DNA of 64,000 nucleotides. Source: UBA2040 sp041751955. Lineage in GTDB: Bacteria; Bacteroidota; Bacteroidia; Flavobacteriales_D; Crocinitomicaceae. Location: NCBI GenBank assembly GCA_041751955.1, contig JBGSIB010000056.1, positions 1 to 64,000 on the forward strand. The letters run 5' to 3'. The notes below the pieces were generated by a model that did no database searches, had not been told where the DNA came from, and worked only from the letters and a program-made list of their open reading frames with translations. The translations under genes were made by a program, and so were the position numbers. Below, piece by piece: positions 53,232-62,211 of this stretch; within the stretch, counting starts at the first letter, position 1, and every line of letters starts with the position of its first letter.

Positions 53232-54845
53232 ATGACTCCAGATGTTATTGTAGATCAGCCGGTTTCGCTCAATATGAGCCCATATACCGGTCCATGGACC
53301 TTCGACCAAGCCGCTCATTTAATGCGAAGAGCAATGTTCGGAGCAACTTATCAGCAAATTCAAACAGCCCTTACGAATGGTATGAATGCCACAGTAACAA
53401 GTTTGTTGACGATTCCTTCCGTAAATCCGCCACTTGCGTATGACCCTCAAGAAACAGTTGCTCCCTTTGGAACGACATGGGTTAATAGCGTTTATCAAGG
53501 ACCAGATACACAGTCGAATGAAAACGCTCGTTACCGCTCCTTGGTGGCTTGGATGATGCAGCGTTTGAATACCAATACAGCTGATATTTCTGAAAAAATG
53601 TGTTTGTTTTGGCAAAATCACTTTGCATTGGAAGGTGTTTTTGATTCAAGAGCGACCTACAATTATCATGAAATAATAAGATCGGAAGCCCTTGGTAATT
53701 TCAAGCAAATGATCAAGGACATTACGATAGATCCAGCCATGCTCTTGTTTTTGAATGGCGCTTCGAATAACGTCTATTCTCCCAATGAAAATTTTTCTCG
53801 AGAACTATTGGAGTTATATACTTTAGGGAAAGGTGTACAAATCGGTCCAGGTGATTACTCAACCTATACGGAGGACGATGTTGCCGCTGGAGCAAAAATA
53901 CTAACAGGATATACTGTAGATGGTTTACGAAGTACAACAATGACATCTCCTGTTTCTGTTTTTATACCTCAATATCACGATAACACTACAAAACAGCTTT
54001 CCAATCATTTTGGCAATGTGCAAATTTCGGGTAATGGTGCAAACGAATATTCGGATTACATCGATGTTATTTTCCAACAACCATCAGCCGCTACCTTTAT
54101 ATGTAAAAAGCTTTATCGTTATTTCGTGAATTACGATATGACGACAGATGTGTTGACTAATGTGATTCCGATTATGGCTCAGACTCTAACCATTAACAAT
54201 TTCGATATCTTACCAGTAATGGACCAGTTGTTGAAAAGCGATCATTTTTATGACATTGCGATTAGAGGTTCGTTGATCAAAAACCCTGCTGAAGCTGTTT
54301 TTTCGTGGTTTAATACTTCGCAGTCTGTTCCTAATGTAGATTTGGTAACAGATTATTCCATGTATTTGAATCTGTATTGGGCTATGGGAGTTCTTGGTCA
54401 AGATTATATGTCACCTCCAAATGTCGGTGGCTGGCCTGCCTATTATCAAGAACCTTCTTTTTCAAAATTATGGTTGAATTCCACATCCCTGAAACAACGT
54501 TTTGATTTGGCTTCTTATTTAACTCAATATAACGGTATTAACGTTGGTGGAAATTTCTATAAAGTAAATGCATTGAACATAGTAGATGGATTATCATTAC
54601 CCCCAAGCGCGGTGGATGTCATTGATGACCTGTGTGCCCTTTATTGTCCAAAGAATGTAGATGCCGGCACGAAGTTGGGTTTGAAATTTATTTTGACTAA
54701 CGGCCAGCCAGATTTCGAATGGACACTTCAGTACAATGATTATCAAGCGAATATAGGAAACCCTGCCTTTGCAGATCCAGTAAGGATTCGCGTAGAATTG
54801 GTTTTATCACGATTATTTAAAATGGCCGAATTTCAAACTATTTGA
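53232..54845 (+). CDS. DUF1800 family protein
   Basis: 537 residues, beginning with WTFDQAAHLMRRAMFGATYQQIQTAL, then MCLFWQNHFALEGVFDSRATYNYHEIIRSEALGNFKQMIKDITIDPAMLLFLNGASNNVYSPNENFSRELLELYTLGKG, the DUF1800 signature with the N-E-N-F-x-R-E-L-L-E-L-x-T-x-G block. No signal peptide is seen. The family is nearly always paired with DUF1501, as here with 19 bp spacing; the function of the pair is unknown. The 91 bp upstream carry no clear promoter. Confidence 0.9.
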   Translation: MTPDVIVDQPVSLNMSPYTGPWTFDQAAHLMRRAMFGATYQQIQTALTNGMNATVTSLLTIPSVNPPLAYDPQETVAPFGTTWVNSVYQGPDTQSNENARYRSLVAWMMQRLNTNTADISEKMCLFWQNHFALEGVFDSRATYNYHEIIRSEALGNFKQMIKDITIDPAMLLFLNGASNNVYSPNENFSRELLELYTLGKGVQIGPGDYSTYTEDDVAAGAKILTGYTVDGLRSTTMTSPVSVFIPQYHDNTTKQLSNHFGNVQISGNGANEYSDYIDVIFQQPSAATFICKKLYRYFVNYDMTTDVLTNVIPIMAQTLTINNFDILPVMDQLLKSDHFYDIAIRGSLIKNPAEAVFSWFNTSQSVPNVDLVTDYSMYLNLYWAMGVLGQDYMSPPNVGGWPAYYQEPSFSKLWLNSTSLKQRFDLASYLTQYNGINVGGNFYKVNALNIVDGLSLPPSAVDVIDDLCALYCPKNVDAGTKLGLKFILTNGQPDFEWTLQYNDYQANIGNPAFADPVRIRVELVLSRLFKMAEFQTI

Positions 54846-54864
54846 GTTCGAAAAAGCATAGAAT

Positions 54865-56418
54865 ATGAAAAGAAGAAAGTTCGTAAAAAATGTATCCATT
54901 GCTGGGGCTGCTGCACCCTTCGTGGTGAACAATATGAAAATGCAAGCCGTTTCCAAAAAGCTTTTCGCTTACTCGAAAATGGCTGAAGATCGTGTTTTGG
55001 TGATTATTCGATTGAATGGTGGAAATGACGGATTGAATACTGTAATTCCAAAAGACCAATACGCCAATTTGATGGTGCAACGTTCTTCCATTTTGATGCC
55101 TGAACCACAAATTCTTTCTTTGACACCAGAGGTAGGTTTGCATCACGAAATGACAGGAATGAAAAACTTGTATGATAGCGGTAAGTTGGCGATCATTCAA
55201 AGTGTTGGATATCCCGAACAGAATCGTTCTCATTTCCGTTCCATGGATATATGGACTACTGGGGCTTTGAATCCACAGATAACAACAGGTTGGTTGGGAA
55301 GAGCTATGGACAATGATTATCCAAACTACCCAAGTGCTTACCCCAACAATACCTATCCTGATCCATTTGCCATTTCTATGGGATATGATGTTTCAGCGAC
55401 TTGCCAAGGCTTGATGGGAAATTTCTCACATGCCGTTGAAGATCCGTTTGAAACATTTTCTTTGCAAACTTCTGCCGCTTTGAACGATGGAACCTATTAC
55501 GGTTCGCATATGGAGTACATTACAACCATGATTGGGCAGTCCAATGCGTATGGTAATCAAATCAATCAATCCGCCAATGCTGGGACGACTTTATCGACAA
55601 TGTACGATCCAACAAATGCTTTGGCTGTGCAATTGCGCTATGTAGCTCAAATGATTTCTGGAGGTTTGGACACTAAGGTTTATATCTTGAATATCAACGG
55701 TTTTGATACACATGACCAACAAGTTTCGCCGACTAATTCATTGACCGGTATGCATGCTGAATTAATGAAAACAGTTTCGGATGCAATCGCCGCTTTCCAA
55801 GATGATTGCGAACTAATTGGGATTGCCAATCGTGTTGCAGGAATGACATTTTCAGAATTTGGACGTCAGATTGCTGCGAATGCGAGTTACGGTACCGATC
55901 ACGGTGATGCTGCACCTATGTTTTTGTTTGGCTCGTGTGTTAGTGCTGGTATCATGGGAAATAACCCAACGATTAGCAATACAATATCCAACCAAGATGG
56001 TGTCCCAATGCAATTTGACTTCCGAGATATTTACGCGTCCATATTGAAGCAATGGTTTGAGGTTGATCCAGTAGAAATCCAGACCATGTTTGAGCAGACG
56101 GTAACTTTCTATGATGTTTTAGGTGCATGTAATCTCGGCATAGAGGAAGAAAGTGAGGAAGAAAAAGCAAAAGCGATACTCTTCCCGAATCCAGCGCACA
56201 GTAAAACAACAATACGTTTCAATGCTTTGAACGAATGGGTTAAAATTGAAGCCTATGATTTGCTTGGTTCAAGAGTTGCCGTCTTCTATGATGGAAACAT
56301 TCAAGAAGGTCAGCACAACATTCCACTGGATTTAGACGAACTAGCCGCAGGACAATATACAGTTCAAATTACCAAAGAGTCTGGTATAAGCCAGGTGAAA
56401 TTGAGTAAGGTGAGGTAG
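54865..56418 (+). CDS. DUF1501 family protein with T9SS tail
   Basis: 517 residues. Tat-like N-terminus (MKRRKFVKNVSIAGAAAPFVV). The DUF1501 (sulfatase-fold-like) domain spans about 40-420: VLVIIRLNGGNDGLNTVIP, RSHFRSMDIWTTG, KVYILNINGFDTHDQQ, MTFSEFGRQIAANASYGTDHGDAAPMFLFG. The C-terminus (ILFPNPAHSKTTIRFNALNEW...AAGQYTVQIT) is a type A T9SS sorting domain. Thus the protein would cross the inner membrane folded by Tat and then the outer membrane by T9SS. Partner of the preceding DUF1800 gene. Confidence 0.9.
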   Translation: MKRRKFVKNVSIAGAAAPFVVNNMKMQAVSKKLFAYSKMAEDRVLVIIRLNGGNDGLNTVIPKDQYANLMVQRSSILMPEPQILSLTPEVGLHHEMTGMKNLYDSGKLAIIQSVGYPEQNRSHFRSMDIWTTGALNPQITTGWLGRAMDNDYPNYPSAYPNNTYPDPFAISMGYDVSATCQGLMGNFSHAVEDPFETFSLQTSAALNDGTYYGSHMEYITTMIGQSNAYGNQINQSANAGTTLSTMYDPTNALAVQLRYVAQMISGGLDTKVYILNINGFDTHDQQVSPTNSLTGMHAELMKTVSDAIAAFQDDCELIGIANRVAGMTFSEFGRQIAANASYGTDHGDAAPMFLFGSCVSAGIMGNNPTISNTISNQDGVPMQFDFRDIYASILKQWFEVDPVEIQTMFEQTVTFYDVLGACNLGIEEESEEEKAKAILFPNPAHSKTTIRFNALNEWVKIEAYDLLGSRVAVFYDGNIQEGQHNIPLDLDELAAGQYTVQITKESGISQVKLSKVR

Positions 56419-56440
56419 ATATTTTAAAATTTGAAAAAAT

Positions 56441-56486
56441 GAAAAGGGCATCAATATGTAAAATATAAATGCCCTTTTCATTTTGT
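56441..56486 (+). terminator. Rho-independent terminator, possibly bidirectional
   Basis: GAAAAGGGCAT (56441-56451) pairs perfectly with ATGCCCTTTTC (56469-56479), then ATTTTGT. It lies between the convergent DUF1501 and rseP genes. Confidence 0.8.
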
Positions 56487-56542
56487 CCTTATCTCGTAAC
56501 CAAGTTAATCAAAGGTATGGATTATAAGAATAGATAATAGCT

Positions 56543-57877
56543 CTATCCTCCTGTAATCCAGCGCACCAAATCTGCACCATTCGCATAAAGCATCAGCCCA
56601 ATCAACAAGAAGAATCCAACGTATTGTGCATATTCCAAAACTTTCTGAGGCGCTTCTCTTCCTGTGATGATTTCATAAATTAAGAAAACAACGTGACCGC
56701 CATCCAAGGCTGGAATAGGTAAAATATTCATGAAAGCCAAAATGATGGAAATCAAAGCGGTTCTTTCCCAGAAAATTTGCCAGTCCCATGTAGGAGCGAA
56801 TAGTTTTCCAATGGAAGCAAATCCGCCGACTGACGTTGCCCCTTTCTCTGTGAAAATAAATTTCAACTGGGCAGCATAATATTTTAATGTTTGTATACCG
56901 TAAGCCGTTCCTTCAGAAATGGATTGTCCAAAAGAGAAGGTGACTTCTTGAAGCTTTGTGGTGTCTTGAATAGGTTTACCTGAAGTACGAACAAAGCCTA
57001 AAGTTCCTTCGGGAGAAACTTTGAGTGTATGCACAATCGTATCCTTTCCTCGTAGAAGAGTAACTTCTGCTTTCTTTCCGCGTTTGGCATAAAGCGCTTC
57101 TCGCGTATTGTCAAAATATTCGATTTTTTGACCATCGATAGACAAAATGAGATCACCATTTTTCAGAAATTTCTTCGAAGGAGAATTGGCTGGAACCGAG
57201 TCTATAGAATTACTGATTGTTCGAAAGGAAAAAGGTTCCATTTCACCTTTTTTGAAAAGTTCGTATTCTATGTTTTCGGGAAGCGTAATTTTTTCAGAAC
57301 TTCCATCGGCGTGTTGAACTTTCAAATTTCTAGCACCACCTAACATGATGAATTTGTTGATATCCGAGGCGTTATCTAGTTTAGTTCCTTCAGATTCCAA
57401 AACAACATCACCTGTTTTGATTCCATATTTATTGAGCACGGGAGAAACGGCAAATCCACCATTCACATCTTTCGGATCCAATTTTGTTTCACCATAGGCA
57501 AATATCAGACAGATATAAATGAATATTCCCAGCAAAAGATTGACAGTAACACCTCCAACCATTATGATTAAACGTTGCCAAGCTGGTTTTGATCTGAATT
57601 CCCAAGGCTCAGCTGGTTTGGCCAATTGCTCCTTGTCCATGGACTCGTCTACCATTCCGGCAATTTTCACGTAACCGCCCAATGGAACCCAACCGATTCC
57701 CCATTCTGTTTCCCCAATTTGTTTTTTAGCAAGAGAGAACCAAGGATTGAAAAACAAATAAAATTTTTCAACACGAGTTTTAAATAAACGGGCTGGAATA
57801 AAGTGTCCTAATTCGTGAAGAGTCACAAGGATTGACAAAGATAATATCAGCTGCGCCGCTTGAATAAGAATTTGCAT
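56543..57877 (-). CDS. rseP: RseP-type site-2 intramembrane metalloprotease
   Basis: Zinc protease cleaving membrane anchors in envelope stress signalling. 444 residues: HELGH zinc motif at about 22-26 in LVTLHELGHFIPARLF, then GETEWGIGWVPLGGYVKIAGMVDESMD, PDZ-type repeats (VSPVLNKYGIKTGDVVLESEG and KNGDLILSIDGQKIEYFDN), and the second membrane motif NILPIPALDGGHVVF with the Asp ligand. A TATATTTA promoter-like core is upstream. Substrate unknown. Confidence 0.94.
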   Translation of the reverse strand: MQILIQAAQLILSLSILVTLHELGHFIPARLFKTRVEKFYLFFNPWFSLAKKQIGETEWGIGWVPLGGYVKIAGMVDESMDKEQLAKPAEPWEFRSKPAWQRLIIMVGGVTVNLLLGIFIYICLIFAYGETKLDPKDVNGGFAVSPVLNKYGIKTGDVVLESEGTKLDNASDINKFIMLGGARNLKVQHADGSSEKITLPENIEYELFKKGEMEPFSFRTISNSIDSVPANSPSKKFLKNGDLILSIDGQKIEYFDNTREALYAKRGKKAEVTLLRGKDTIVHTLKVSPEGTLGFVRTSGKPIQDTTKLQEVTFSFGQSISEGTAYGIQTLKYYAAQLKFIFTEKGATSVGGFASIGKLFAPTWDWQIFWERTALISIILAFMNILPIPALDGGHVVFLIYEIITGREAPQKVLEYAQYVGFFLLIGLMLYANGADLVRWITGG

Positions 57878-57914
57878 TTCTAGTTTTTAATTAAAGGAGG
57901 TAAATATAGTTTTT

Positions 57915-58277
57915 TCAAATGGATTCTGTAGTTTCCTCGTAGATACCATTGCGGATAAAGTAATCGAGAATAGCTTCTTTGATTAAATGTTGTTGATCAC
58001 GATCTTCTAACGCAGGCAGTGGTTTTAACAATTCAAAGTGTGGCCAATTGTCCGCATCTCTTTCTGTAAAACGATAATAGCCCATGGGTTCTAGTAAAGT
58101 GCAGATAGCAACATGCAATAAATCCGTTTTTTCTTGCTTGGAGAAAACACGGTATCCATAGCCAAATTCATCGACACCAATTAAAAATAAGATGGCTTGC
58201 ACGTCCATTCCTTCGCCATATTCTTTTTCAAGATGGCCTTTCAATTTTTGAAAACGTATTTCTATTTCGTAATCCAC
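57915..58277 (-). CDS. Conserved cytoplasmic protein of unknown function
   Basis: About 120 residues, no signal peptide. MDYEIEIRFQKLKGHLEKEYGEGMDVQAILFLIGVDEFGYGYRVFSKQEKTDLLHVAICTLLEPMGYYRFTERDADNWPHFELLKPLP reads as a helical family common in Bacteroidota; function unknown. GTG 58277 gives the usual N-terminus; GTG 58292 would add five residues. It lies 37 bp upstream of rseP on the same strand. Confidence 0.7.
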   Translation of the reverse strand: MDYEIEIRFQKLKGHLEKEYGEGMDVQAILFLIGVDEFGYGYRVFSKQEKTDLLHVAICTLLEPMGYYRFTERDADNWPHFELLKPLPALEDRDQQHLIKEAILDYFIRNGIYEETTESI

Positions 58278-58401
58278 AATGCAAAAGTACACATTCGCTA
58301 GGGTTAAGGAAGTCAGCGTTCTAGCTTTTCTTCATAAATTATCTAAAGAAAATCAACAAATTTGAACGAATAACTGTTACCTTAGTAAAAAAGATTGCGT
58401 T

Positions 58402-59037
58402 ATGAAAAAATTAAGATATTCCGTTTTGTTTGCATTGTCGATTATGTTTCTGGCATCTTGCGGCGGCGAAGAACCAAAAGAGGCGACAACGGATGAACAA
58501 AACGAAGAAACCTGTATTTACAAGTACAATCACGGTACAACAGTTTTGGAATGGACAGCTTTCAAATTCAATGAAAAAGCTCCCGTGAAAGGTACTTTTA
58601 AAGAGATCAATATCGATGGAACTCTCGAGTCCGAAGATGCAATGGCTTTATTGAAAAGTTTGTCTTTTGACATTCCAATTTCTAGCGTTGAAACACAAAA
58701 CGAGGAGAGAAATGGTAAAATTGCAGAGCATTTCTTCGGTACGATTGCCACTCAAAATTTAACAGGAAAAGTTGTGAGTTTGGGTGATAATGGTGATGCT
58801 GTTATAGAAGTTTCAATGAACAATATGGCCAAACAAGTGAAAGGTACCTACACTTTTGTAGACGATAGATTTGAGTTCAAAGGAACAATGGACGTTATGG
58901 ATTGGGGTGCAGGTAAAGGAATTGACATGCTGAACAAAATATGTAAAGAATTACATACGGGTACTGACGGTGTTTCGAAATTATGGTCAACAGTCGATTT
59001 ATCTTTCACCACAACTTTGGAAACAGACTGCGAGTAA
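58402..59037 (+). CDS. YceI-like lipoprotein
   Basis: 211 residues; lipobox MFLASCGGE. The mature region carries the YceI-like signature: TVLEWTAFKFNEKAPVKGTFKEINIDGTLESEDAMALLKSLSFDIPISSVETQNEERNGKIAEHFFGTI and then VSMNNMAKQVKGTYTFVDDRFEFKGTMDVMDWGAG. Periplasmic lipid-binding role is inferred from the family. Paralogous in style to the protein at 18134 but with clearly different sequence. A terminator follows. Confidence 0.82.
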   Translation: MKKLRYSVLFALSIMFLASCGGEEPKEATTDEQNEETCIYKYNHGTTVLEWTAFKFNEKAPVKGTFKEINIDGTLESEDAMALLKSLSFDIPISSVETQNEERNGKIAEHFFGTIATQNLTGKVVSLGDNGDAVIEVSMNNMAKQVKGTYTFVDDRFEFKGTMDVMDWGAGKGIDMLNKICKELHTGTDGVSKLWSTVDLSFTTTLETDCE

Positions 59038-59057
59038 ACAAGAATTTTATTCACAAA

Positions 59058-59095
59058 AACCACCGTAGAACATTTTTTTACGGTGGTTTTTTTGT
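59058..59095 (+). terminator. Rho-independent terminator
   Basis: AACCACCGTA (59058-59067) pairs with TACGGTGGTT (59079-59088), followed by T5 and more T. It ends the YceI-like gene. Confidence 0.85.
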
Positions 59096-59119
59096 GTTTT
59101 ATAATTCGTATTCTTGTGT

Positions 59120-59752
59120 ATGAATTATTTGGATTTACTTTTGGCTATTCCGCTGGCATACGCCGCATGGAAAGGATTTAGAAAAGGTTTTGTCATAGAG
59201 GTTTTCACCCTTCTGGCCTTTTTTGTCGGGATTTATGCAGGTATACATTTTTCAGATTTTACATCGAATATGATTAAAGAGAAAATGGACGTTAAAAGTG
59301 CATACCTACCGACAATTTCTTTTACCATCACTTTTTTAATTGTGGGCGCCATTGTGTTTTTTGCCGGTAAAGCGATAGAACAAGTTGTGAAAATAACAGC
59401 TTTGAGTCCAATGAATAAAATGGGTGGGCTTGTTTTTGGAACATTAAAAATGTTGTTGATTGTCAGTGTTTTGTTGTCGATTGTAGAGTCATATTCAGAA
59501 AAAAACGATTTGATTGCTGAGGAAACTCGTGAAGGTTCTATGTTATATAAACCGGTCAAGGCAGTTAGTTTATACACTGTACCAGGTTTAAGGTCGAGCA
59601 ACATATACCTTCAAAATGCGTTTAAACCTGAATCCGACAGCACAGGAATGGATGTCAAAGAAATTTTCCGAGCCAAAGAAATAGCGGATAGTTTAGGGAT
59701 AGTAGTCAATGATGCCAAACAATTGTATGAGATTCATCAGAAATATAAGTAA
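59120..59752 (+). CDS. CvpA family membrane protein
   Basis: 210 residues from ATG 59120. Membrane segments DLLLAIPLAYAAWKGFRKGFVIEVFTLLAFFVGIYAGIHFS, ISFTITFLIVGAIVFFAGKA and MLLIVSVLLSIVESY form the CvpA (colicin V production/envelope stress) core; the N-terminal D-xxxxxP-xxxGxxxGxxxE pattern is visible. The C-terminus is polar. Function in Bacteroidota is not established. Its end overlaps the next gene by 26 bp. Confidence 0.85.
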   Translation: MNYLDLLLAIPLAYAAWKGFRKGFVIEVFTLLAFFVGIYAGIHFSDFTSNMIKEKMDVKSAYLPTISFTITFLIVGAIVFFAGKAIEQVVKITALSPMNKMGGLVFGTLKMLLIVSVLLSIVESYSEKNDLIAEETREGSMLYKPVKAVSLYTVPGLRSSNIYLQNAFKPESDSTGMDVKEIFRAKEIADSLGIVVNDAKQLYEIHQKYK

Positions 59753-60326
59753 AGTTCTAATTTGCGTTTTACTGAGTTTTGAAAGCTTGGGGCAATCTCC
59801 TGTGCAATTCCTTAATCGAGAAATAACTCAGAGCCAAGCTAAACAGCCCTTTATTGGAATAAGAAAATTGACTATTCGTCGTTCTGGTCCTTATGCTGGT
59901 TTGCAAACAGGTAAGTTCTTGTCACTCGAATTTGGATACGAATTTCAGTGGAACAAAGTCACATTACGAAAACCGATTACACACGCATTCCATACAGGAT
60001 TCAATTATAATTTTTTGCGTAATGTTTTAGGTTATGACGCAGGCTATTGGTTCAAAGTGGGTCGAATGAATTTAACATACGGGGCTAATGTGATTTTTAG
60101 AACAGATTTCGATGTGAATACTTTAGGTTTGGCGCCTGTTGTAGGTTTTAAATTTTGGCAATTGCATCTTCAAACAGGTTATAATTTTATGGGCCGCAGC
60201 GCAAAAGACATGGAAACCAATACATTTTTTGTTTCCCTGCGCTATGTTTTCATTCAGAATCGCGATTGGAAATGGTCGAAAAAAGAGGAGAAGAAAAAAC
60301 CAAAGCAGGGCGTTAGATGGCTTTAA
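59727..60326 (+). CDS. Putative outer-membrane protein of unknown function
   Basis: 199 residues from ATG 59727 with signal peptide (MRFIRNISKVLICVLLSFESLGQ). The mature part is beta-rich and aromatic (GPYAGLQTGKFLSLEFGYEFQWNKVTLRKPITHAFHTGFNYNFLRNVLGYDAGYWFKVGRMNLTYGANVIFRTDFDVN), consistent with a small barrel, with a basic Lys-rich C-terminus (KKEEKKKPKQGVRWL). No family recognised. Overlaps cvpA by 26 bp and the convergent SRAP gene by 4 bp. Confidence 0.6.
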   Translation: MRFIRNISKVLICVLLSFESLGQSPVQFLNREITQSQAKQPFIGIRKLTIRRSGPYAGLQTGKFLSLEFGYEFQWNKVTLRKPITHAFHTGFNYNFLRNVLGYDAGYWFKVGRMNLTYGANVIFRTDFDVNTLGLAPVVGFKFWQLHLQTGYNFMGRSAKDMETNTFFVSLRYVFIQNRDWKWSKKEEKKKPKQGVRWL

Positions 60327-61036
60327 AATAAACTTCCTTGAACACCTCTCGGATCAATAAATTCTAATTGTACTTCTGGTGAATTATTATTGGGTCCATT
60401 CACAATTTTCGGATTAATTTTTCGTGCTGCTATCATTACGTTAGGACTCGGCATCAAAAAACCATCAATATCTGTAGGTTTTGCATTAAGCCAACCTTCC
60501 AATTGATCATCACGAAGCATAACGGGCATTCTTTTTTTTGTGTTGTGAATTTCCGACATGATTTCATTCGCTTCGCAAGTGATGATAGAAAAAGAAGTTG
60601 TGGTCAGTCCCGTTATCGGATTTTTGTGCATGTCATAAATTCCCGCCATAGAGAACAGTTCATCTGTCGCTGGATATACGAAATAAGGAATTGTTTCTTT
60701 GCCAACATGCTGGTATTCAAAAAATCCTGTCGATGGAACAATACAATGCTGCCTCCCGATTAAAGTCTTAAACGATGCCTTTTCGAGAATAGTCTCACTT
60801 CTGGCGTTGATTGTTTTGCTTGCTATTTCCGCCATATTTGTGCCATTGAACCAGCTGGGAATCAATCCCCATTTCATTGTCTGGATTTCAGGATCAACAG
60901 TTATTGTTTTCCACTCTGGATAAGAGAATGCACTTGCGTGAAACAAAGGTTCTTCCGCCATTTCAGCGGGAATTTCTTTCTTGTATTTCTTAGAAAGATC
61001 GACGTTTTTGGAGGTGAGGGAGTTGCTGTAACACAT
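60323..61036 (-). CDS. SRAP (HMCES/YedK-type) abasic-site DNA-protein crosslink protein
   Basis: Protects abasic sites in single-stranded DNA through a covalent thiazolidine link formed by the N-terminal Cys2. Starting at ATG 61036 (MCYSNSLTSK) exposes Cys2 after Met removal. The SRAP motifs are present: MKWGLIPSWF, NARSETILEKASFKTL, RHCIVPSTGFFEYQ-type HCIVPSTGFFEYQ with the catalytic Glu, FSIITCEANEIMSEIHNTKKRMPVML with the catalytic His. 237 residues. The open frame upstream (to 61216) runs through a palindromic repeat and is not gene sequence. No SOS-type operator is visible. Confidence 0.93.
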   Translation of the reverse strand: MCYSNSLTSKNVDLSKKYKKEIPAEMAEEPLFHASAFSYPEWKTITVDPEIQTMKWGLIPSWFNGTNMAEIASKTINARSETILEKASFKTLIGRQHCIVPSTGFFEYQHVGKETIPYFVYPATDELFSMAGIYDMHKNPITGLTTTSFSIITCEANEIMSEIHNTKKRMPVMLRDDQLEGWLNAKPTDIDGFLMPSPNVMIAARKINPKIVNGPNNNSPEVQLEFIDPRGVQGSLF

Positions 61037-61066
61037 GCAATAAAGATAGGAATAAGTTGGAATTTG

Positions 61067-61179
61067 TTTCCCCCTTTGGAGGGGGATAAAGGGGGAGGAC
61101 ATGTGCCCAGGATTTGAGTTAAAAGTTTTTATTGAAGTGACGAGATATCCTCCCGCTCCGTCCCCCTCCAAAGGGGGAA
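61067..61179. repeat. Inverted-repeat element upstream of the SRAP gene
   Basis: Two copies of a GC-rich palindromic unit face each other: 61068-61099 (TTCCCCCTTTGGAGGGGG, then an AT-rich base run and GGGGGAGGA) and the inverse at 61148-61179, 28 of 32 bases matching. About 48 bp separate them. Each copy is itself a CCCCCTTTGGAGGGGG hairpin. It resembles an interspersed Bacteroidota repeat; it lies in the SRAP leader and inflates the apparent ORF there. Confidence 0.75.
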
Positions 61180-61233
61180 GCCTAAAAATCAAAAACGGAG
61201 GCATTTTTATTTCCACAATAACGAGAAATAGCC

Positions 61234-61241
61234 TATATTTG
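61234..61241 (+). promoter_or_regulatory. Promoter -7 core for prs
   Basis: TATATTTG, exact TAnnTTTG match, 22 bp before the prs ATG 61264. Confidence 0.6.
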
Positions 61242-61263
61242 CACCCTCAAAACCCTAGAAGTT

Positions 61264-62199
61264 ATGTCTATTGGAGTGAAGATTTTTTCGGGACGTGCAT
61301 CAGAAAAGTTGGCAACAGCTGTGGCGACTGCTTACGGTGTGTCACTTGGTGATGTTAAAGTCACGGATTTTAGTGATGGAGAATTTCAACCTTCATTTGA
61401 GGAGACTGTTCGTGGACAAGATGTTTTCATCGTTCAAAGCACCATGCCTCCAACGGAAAACTTGTTTGAATTGATGTTGATGATAGACGCCGCTCGTAGA
61501 GCATCTGCGCGAAAAATCATTGCAGTAATTCCTTACTTTGGTTTTGCACGTCAAGACAGAAAAGACAAACCGCGTGTTGCTATTGGGGCCAAATTGGTAG
61601 CCAATATGTTGATGACAGCAGGTGTAGATCGTGTAATGACAATGGATTTACACGCCGATCAAATACAAGGATTTTTTGAAGTGCCCGTAGATCACTTGTT
61701 TGCTTCAACAATTTTCTTGAAAGAAATTGAGAATCTGAATACAGGTAATTTAATCATGGCGGCGCCAGATGCTGGTGGTGCCAAAAGAGCCAATTCTTAT
61801 GCAAAGAAATTAGAAATTGGTTTAGCGCTTTGCCATAAACACAGAAGAAGACCGAATGAAATTGCTGAAATGACAGTAATCGGTGATGTGGAAGGTAAAG
61901 ATGTCATTCTTGTGGATGACATGTGTGATACCGCTGGAACTTTGACTGCTGCAGCTGACTTGTTTATGTCTAAGGGAGCATTAAGTGTTAGAGCATTTTG
62001 CACACACGCCGTTTTATCAGGTCCGGCTTATGACCGAATTAATAGTTCAAAACTGACAGAGTTAATTGTTACGGACACTATTCCTTTGAAAGGAAAAAGT
62101 GATAAAATCCGTGTGATAACAGTTGCTGATTTGTTCGCCGATGTTATTCGCCGAATGGTCAATAATCAATCTATCAGTTCACATTTTGTAATATCATAA
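61264..62199 (+). CDS. prs: Ribose-phosphate pyrophosphokinase
   Basis: Makes PRPP from ribose 5-phosphate and ATP for nucleotide, His and Trp synthesis. 311 residues. Family blocks: VKIFSGRASEKLA, DVKVTDFSDGEFQPSFEETVRGQDVFIVQST, NLFELMLMIDAARRASARKIIAVIPYFGFARQDRK, and the PRPP loop VILVDDMCDTAGTLTAAA. Class I type. Followed by rplY after 12 bp, a usual pairing. Confidence 0.98.
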   Translation: MSIGVKIFSGRASEKLATAVATAYGVSLGDVKVTDFSDGEFQPSFEETVRGQDVFIVQSTMPPTENLFELMLMIDAARRASARKIIAVIPYFGFARQDRKDKPRVAIGAKLVANMLMTAGVDRVMTMDLHADQIQGFFEVPVDHLFASTIFLKEIENLNTGNLIMAAPDAGGAKRANSYAKKLEIGLALCHKHRRRPNEIAEMTVIGDVEGKDVILVDDMCDTAGTLTAAADLFMSKGALSVRAFCTHAVLSGPAYDRINSSKLTELIVTDTIPLKGKSDKIRVITVADLFADVIRRMVNNQSISSHFVIS

Positions 62200-62211
62200 A
62201 TAAATCATAAA

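Noticed and set aside
61037..61216. Upstream extension of the SRAP reading frame
   Set aside because: Its sequence is the palindromic repeat, and the active Cys must be residue 2 after ATG 61036.
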